Origin: Sanderia malayensis
Taxonomy: Eukaryota > Cnidaria > Scyphozoa > Semaeostomeae > Pelagiidae
Length of the DNA stretch: 64,000 nucleotides
Assembly: GCA_013076295.1 (NCBI GenBank)
Contig: RQOL01000906.1
Location: forward strand, 4,464,001-4,528,000
Reading direction: 5' to 3'
The translations under genes and the position numbers were made by a program. Positions within the stretch are counted from its first letter, which is position 1; each line of letters starts with the position of its first letter. A model generated the notes under the pieces. It made no database searches and was not told the origin of the DNA. It saw only the letters and a program-made list of their open reading frames with translations. Below, piece by piece: positions 59,201 through 64,000 of the stretch.

Positions 59201-60389
59201 TCCAAGACAATAGGCTATTGTTTCTTCTATTTTTTTCAGCAGAAATATCACCCTGAAGGTTCTTAATCCATTGGCTCTTATATGCGGGTTTTTACTGTAC
59301 CACTGTTGCATGCCACTATCACATGCCACTGTTGCCTTTTGCATTTGTTACTACTGTTTTATTGCTATCTGTAATAGATCAGTAGTAACAAGGTATGTAG
59401 TAACAGTAGTAGTAACAGTAGTCTTGTGTTGCTTCTGCTTTAAAGTGTGGCTGCACAACTTCTTACCGTCTTGCGGAGGAGAGACTTGTCTCATGCATTG
59501 TCCCATAATGAATGCCTTCGTTGATTAGGCTAGGCCGTTTGAGGTTACTTGGAAGAAACGATATAGATCATTTGGGGAGCTCAGATCACCAAAGAAGCTA
59601 ACCACCAAACCTGACCTGTTATGCATTTGCTAAACCCGTTAGATCGTTAATCTCTTTGGTGTTAACAACGTTTCTCCACAATACTACTATGTGTTCTACC
59701 ACACGATTTTCCTTGGGGCTCTCCGCCAAGTCCCATCGCACTGTAAATCTATCATTATTGGGTTTAACGGACGCTTTTACGGCGGATCCTCAGATCATTA
59801 TAAATTATCTGATACTTATTGGCTGTTTGATGCAAGTTCGATCAGGGGATTGACCGATTTGATTAATATCACCAATAGTTCCTCCCACCCAAAGAGGTGA
59901 TAAGTCTATTTATCTGGCTGTCTTTGAGGCTGTACTGCATCATCTGTGATTAATGGTCTCTTATATCTTTGCAACCCTTGTGCAGTTTTCTTAATTCTTT
60001 GAATGGGAAGTTCATGCTCTGGAGAGCAGTGAATACAGTACAATTCATGCAGTTATGCATGAGTATCGTGAAATTGCCGATACAGAACGGATTGCCTATA
60101 CAGTTGACCCTGTATAAATCGAGGCCGTGTAATTTGAACTCTGTCCAGCTTAAGCGAAATGCTTGGTATCTTTAAAAGCTTCCACTGAATCAACTTTTTC
60201 AAGACAAACTTCTGAGCTTTTTGTTATGATGCCAACTACAGTATTAGTGATAAAAAATTGTGAGGTGATAAGCAGTAATAGTCGGTAATAGCCAGACCAC
60301 TGTTATGAACCATTGTTCATTTTACTCCGCAGAGTCCCAACGGCGCTGCAGAGGCGGATAATTTGATGGAACTGTTCAAAAACTGGTAA
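56230..60389 (+). CDS. C1orf198-like protein (DUF4706 family)
   Basis: Five exons: 56230-56616, 57636-57686, 57890-58322, 58743-59128 and 60333-60389; 437 residues. Similarity to human C1orf198 is visible in three places. MRYFGSVNGLFRGIIDVKKE with GRPAWNKMTQEELDKTINKY matches the N-terminal YFSSLSPMARKI...GPEWARLPPAQQDEIID region. GFSGPFSWKTRS matches the EHSAPFSWETKS block. The extreme C-terminus ends LMELFKNW, like the human FDFLDNW. The function of the family is unknown. Between the conserved blocks is a low-complexity region: a Glu/Lys-rich helix (about residues 180-210), then Ser/Arg/Pro repeats (SPRRDSASVKSDKSPRRHSS) resembling phosphorylated SR-type sequence. Human C1orf198 is 327 aa, so this one is longer. 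Intron 1 must use a GC donor (ATG|GCAAGT at 56617). Intron 4 carries a family A MITE 19 bp after its donor. Confidence 0.82.
56855..56945. repeat. About 32-bp tandem repeat, three units
   Basis: Three units around 'TTCATTCACAAAGCCTTAAAA' with 'TTCTTATTC' spacers in intron 1 of the C1orf198-like gene. Confidence 0.75.
59147..59299. mobile_element. MITE family A, copy 3 (best preserved)
   Basis: 153 bp in intron 4 of the C1orf198-like gene. Termini TA-CAGTAAAAACCCGCATAT and ATATGCGGGTTTTTACTG-TA are perfect inverted complements. A second, inner hairpin 'AGCCTATTGT..ACAATAGGCT' lies in the left half. Confidence 0.85.
60099..60175. mobile_element. MITE family C, copy 3 (fragment)
   Basis: In intron 4 of the C1orf198-like gene, starting TA-CAGTTGACCCTGTATAAAT, which is an inverted match to the GACAGAGTTGACTG-TA end of the other two copies. 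The other end is not recognisable. Confidence 0.5.
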
Positions 60390-63300
60390 TGGTGCATGTT
60401 ATACCATTGAGTATCCAGTATATGGTGTTTGCTCTGCGTGAAGCACACGTGCGTGTGTCATTGTGGTTGACGATGATGACGTCGGGGATGCATCAAAATT
60501 TGTTTCTTACATGTTCCGTTAACTCATACGTTACGACATTTAATAATGTTTTTTTATTCAAGATCATGCCTTAATCGTTGTGTATTGTCACGTTCTGTCA
60601 CAATGTTTGATGGAGTCTGACTCGTTCTCTCGTATTATGTTAGCAAGTGGAACTAACACTATAAATTCAAATTTTTTGTGTATAAGTACAATGCTTTTAG
60701 TTTTCGTTATTGTTCCAAAGGGTTATGTTAATTTAGTGACGTCATTCAGTACATTTGACTCTATCTGCTTGCATCACTTGGCTTGTCTTTCGTATCATAT
60801 TAAGTGTTATCCATCAAAGCCAATCTTATGAAACACATTTATTGTGTTTTGAAGATACTGTTCTACAGAAATCTCATCTTGGAAAGGAGGCCGATTAAGC
60901 TGGTTTGCCCCTCGGAACTTTTGAGTCAACCGGTAATCATGTTGCGATAATGCAAGCCATGAAGAATAATCTCATTGCATAATCCCATTGTTTCCCTGTG
61001 TACATTCATATCGCTTCGGGAAAGGATACATAAGAACATGTGCTTTTGAGCAGCGTGAAAGCAAGGCTACATTTCAAACCAAGCAAATGCCCTTGTTAAT
61101 ATGGATAAGCTTACCGATAAAATTTACGCTATGGATAAGCTTACCGATAAAATTTACAGCGGCAACTTCTTATGACTAACGCCTTTTGTTGTTAATGACA
61201 GATGGTACATTGCTTAAGAATATTCCAAGTAGAATGAATTGCTATCCCAATGTGCGCAACACCAGGCTCCAGGCTATAGTGCATTGGTGTTTAAGCTAAA
61301 GACATCTAATAAGGAACAAATAACGATGCTACCCAACCTGGTACACGAAATGTCCTAACTCACCAAAACAATGTTTTTTTGCTCCCAATTACGATGCGAC
61401 AATCTTGTCAATACTTTCTTCTATAATGGAGTATTGTCGGTTTTGTAAAGACAAAGAGATGGAACCTGATAGACTTATATTAACATTGATCACATTGACG
61501 TAAATAGAATTTCGTCTCTTTGTGGATTTCTGGACCAAGAAGGCCGCTTTCGGATTCGTCAAAAAGAAACAGTTAGTTTATTGTTGCTTCCCTGCTACTA
61601 AATTGTCCATTATCGTCGCCTGGATATGTCCTTTGAATAACTGTGCCATAGACAGACAAATAATCAGATATAAACAGACCATAAACCAGGCATTGAGTCT
61701 GTAATCTCTTTTGTGATTAATTAGGACAGCCGCAAAAGATTATTACTGCCTCGTATTCGAGTTTACAACAACATCTGGTGTGCTGACGTCTCAATTATGG
61801 CCTCTCATTCAATTGTCTTGAAATTCGTTCCGCCTGATTGGAAAGTTTGCGACCTTTTGGCAATGCAAGGTTTGCCTCCTTCTCTTGTTATCAATGGAGA
61901 ATATGGAGTTTGAAGCGAAACAATGGCCTGTGAAATTCTTAGCCTATTTCCCCACTGACACACACCGTTTGGTGTTCACTGATTTTCTGATCGCGTTAAT
62001 GCTTCGTCGTGCCGGCTTTGTTTGTTGTTGAATTGAATGGTTAATAATAGGCATGCGTGGAAATGGGAATCAGCTGCGTTTGAAAGTGTCTGCTTTGTAT
62101 CAGAGACCTTGTTCCTATTTCGGTGTTGGAAGCGGAAAGGTCTTGATAACATCGATAACCGAGCAAGGAAATTGCCTGGCCCAACTGGCAACCGGGTTAA
62201 TTTCTGCAAAAGGAATGGTTTAAGTGCAACCGAGGTTGTTTTTAATATCAAAGTGTCGACTCTTGTCTTTTCAATGCTACATTGTTGTATTGCGAGGGGC
62301 TGTTCATCACCATTGAATCTCAATAAAGTAAACTTTAAAGGGAACCAGAAAGTACTGTTGGTGTTTTTGTAGCTTTTACTATTGAGGATAAACCGTTGGT
62401 ATTCAAAGGTGGAGTAAACTATGAAGTCTGTAATAAAGATGGTTTATTTTGTCAATGTTCTACTTTGACAACAACAGCAACACTTATGTAGCCAGACAAA
62501 TTACAACGAAGCCAATTGGCATTAAAAAATACATCTCTGCGCCCGATTTAGCTTTAGTATATTCAACTGACATACACAGTGTACAGGATATGCCTACAAA
62601 TTCAAATCCTATGTTTTTGTTTTCTCCCTTGCAAAGTTGACCAGATTAGTAAACATACAGTGTGTGCGTGAAAAATAAGATCAAATTTATGAAGAATCAT
62701 AACGGTTTGGTGAATCTGTTTATCAGTTTGTTGTGTCTCTTGGGTCAACTGTTCATCCTGACTCCATTGCATGCGCCAAAACTCAAAGTCACATAAGGAT
62801 TATCCGAATTTTTCATGGGCTAAGCTTAATTAGGCCTAATTGGGCCTAATTGAGTTATCTCTTAACTATTTAGCTATGGACGTAAGACGCATTCCTGTTT
62901 ATTGAGAAGCAGTTACTGTTATACAATGCAGAAACTGTGCTTTCACAGCTTCGAAGTAAAACCGAACAACATTGGTCTAAGTCACGTGGTTAAGTTAGTG
63001 ATGATTATCGTTAAACTATAACGCAAAATGAGAATGAGGCCTGGGGATGATTCAGAATACAATTTTCCCCTGTTTATAACTTACACAACACAAAGCGACA
63101 TTCTTCAAAGCCCTGCTGGATTAAGGTAATCTTAAACTGTATAATTAAGTTATGGGACTTGTTCAATGCTAAAACTTTGCAATTTGTACTCGGTTTGTTA
63201 ACCCGGTGATGCACTCACAGCAGTTACAATAAATCTAGTTAATGGTCTTTGATTTAAAACAATTCAAGGTACCAAAAATATTTCTGTAATTGAATTTGAA

Positions 63301-64000
63301 GCAGTCATAAGCTTTTTAACTGAATCTTTCAGATAAAAATCAGGCTTTTCATGATAGCAAATCCAGGTTGCTTTCATGAATCTTTCCTTGTTTTACCAAA
63401 TCAAAATTAACATCTAACTTCATTTATTCATATCACTCCCATCCGAGTTGTATTCTCTTAAACGATAATATAATTAGATCTCACATATTGTTGAGGATAA
63501 GTTGAACAGTATTTCATTCATGTTTCCTTTTAGTTGTAGAGGGCTTACTGTCGCGTGAACCTGCTCTCCTTTCTGTCTTTATATTTGCCCTTTATTTCCA
63601 GTATGCTTTCACAGTGAACACTGATCTCTCAGGCCCGAACCGGGTAGCTAAAGTGCTCCAGTCCCTCCCCTTAATAGTTCACAAAAATTTGCTTTTTAAT
63701 CTCCATTTATAAATTTGATGCAGGTTAATATTAATTGATTACACCAAGATCATCATTTTGCAGCAATTAAACAACGAAAACTGTCCAATCGGGACGTTTC
63801 CAGAAATAACAAGGGTGTGGTCTCAAAGTTTCTCTCGGGGCACTCCCCCTCCCAGCGATCCCTATTTGATCCAGCAGCATGCAAACATCAAAATTTTTCC
63901 GATGGCCTTGTCTTTCTCACTCCCTTCTCTCGTGTTTTCTAATCTCTTTTGCTATTTTGCAAGACGTAGACGTAGATTAGTGAGTGATATTTCTTTGCAT
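60390..64000. other. 3.6 kb without recognisable genes
   Basis: Presumed 3' UTR of the C1orf198-like gene followed by AT-rich intergenic DNA. Open frames are short and show no family resemblance. A perfect 30-bp tandem duplication (unit ATGGATAAGCTTACCGATAA plus AATTTACGCT) lies at 61101-61160. I see no tRNA-like cloverleaf and no exon pair with matching phase. Confidence 0.5.

Noticed and set aside
61976..62372. Overlapping 115- and 111-residue frames on opposite strands
   Set aside because: No domain, no neighbouring exon with matching phase; mutual antisense open frames suggest chance.
1..64000. CRISPR arrays, bacterial operons, prophage or biosynthetic gene cluster
   Set aside because: All repeats are tandem satellites or inverted-repeat elements, genes are intron-rich, and neighbours are functionally unrelated; nothing points to prokaryotic or viral DNA.

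Overview
The window is nuclear DNA of an animal. Genes are split into many short exons with GT-AG introns of about 100 bp to 3.4 kb, A+T is high, non-coding DNA is full of short inverted-repeat elements, and every recognisable protein has metazoan orthologues. One intron carries an interstitial TTAGGG-type tract. Proteins and intron style suggest an invertebrate, but I cannot name the phylum from sequence alone. I joined exons by hand by following reading phase across splice sites. In each complete multi-exon model the exon lengths sum to a multiple of three, and most match the full length of a known family.

Layout from left to right: (1) 3' end of a HEAT-like gene, possibly THADA (101-1390, +). 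(2) A two-exon GT31 beta-1,3-glycosyltransferase (1960-3402, -). (3) The high-affinity choline transporter SLC5A7/CHT (5707-15195, +, 7 exons, 534 aa). (4) CLPTM1 (16041-21532, +, 11 exons, 640 aa). (5) A single-pass membrane protein with four sushi domains and one EGF domain (21966-26638, +, 8 exons, 574 aa). (6) A Janus kinase (27672-44830, +, 28 exons, 2137 aa). (7) An unrecognised two-exon gene with a mitochondrial-like N-terminus (45808-47411, +). (8) The catalytic subunit of serine palmitoyltransferase, SPTLC2/3 (48135-54337, +, 11 exons, 622 aa). (9) A C1orf198-like (DUF4706) gene (56230-60389, +, 5 exons, 437 aa). Nothing convincing is coded after 60389.

The most unusual object is the Janus kinase. 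FERM, SH2, pseudokinase and tyrosine kinase domains are all present in canonical order and total about 1080 residues, the normal JAK size. One additional 3174-bp exon places about 1050 residues of low-complexity Gln/Ser/Pro/Lys-rich sequence between pseudokinase and kinase. That segment has a degenerate 15-bp coding repeat, basic patches, and a perfect match to the phosphorylation-dependent sumoylation consensus, so it resembles a transcription-regulator tail more than a kinase linker.

The second theme is mobile DNA. At least three families of TA-flanked terminal-inverted-repeat MITEs occur. One copy sits inside a 24-bp tandem array so that its empty site can be read directly. A 1.6-kb fold-back element lies in the last JAK intron, where a 15-bp direct repeat duplicates the 3' splice site. 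The genes are neighbours with unrelated jobs (lipid synthesis, choline uptake, receptor signalling, glycosylation); nothing suggests an operon or a biosynthetic cluster.
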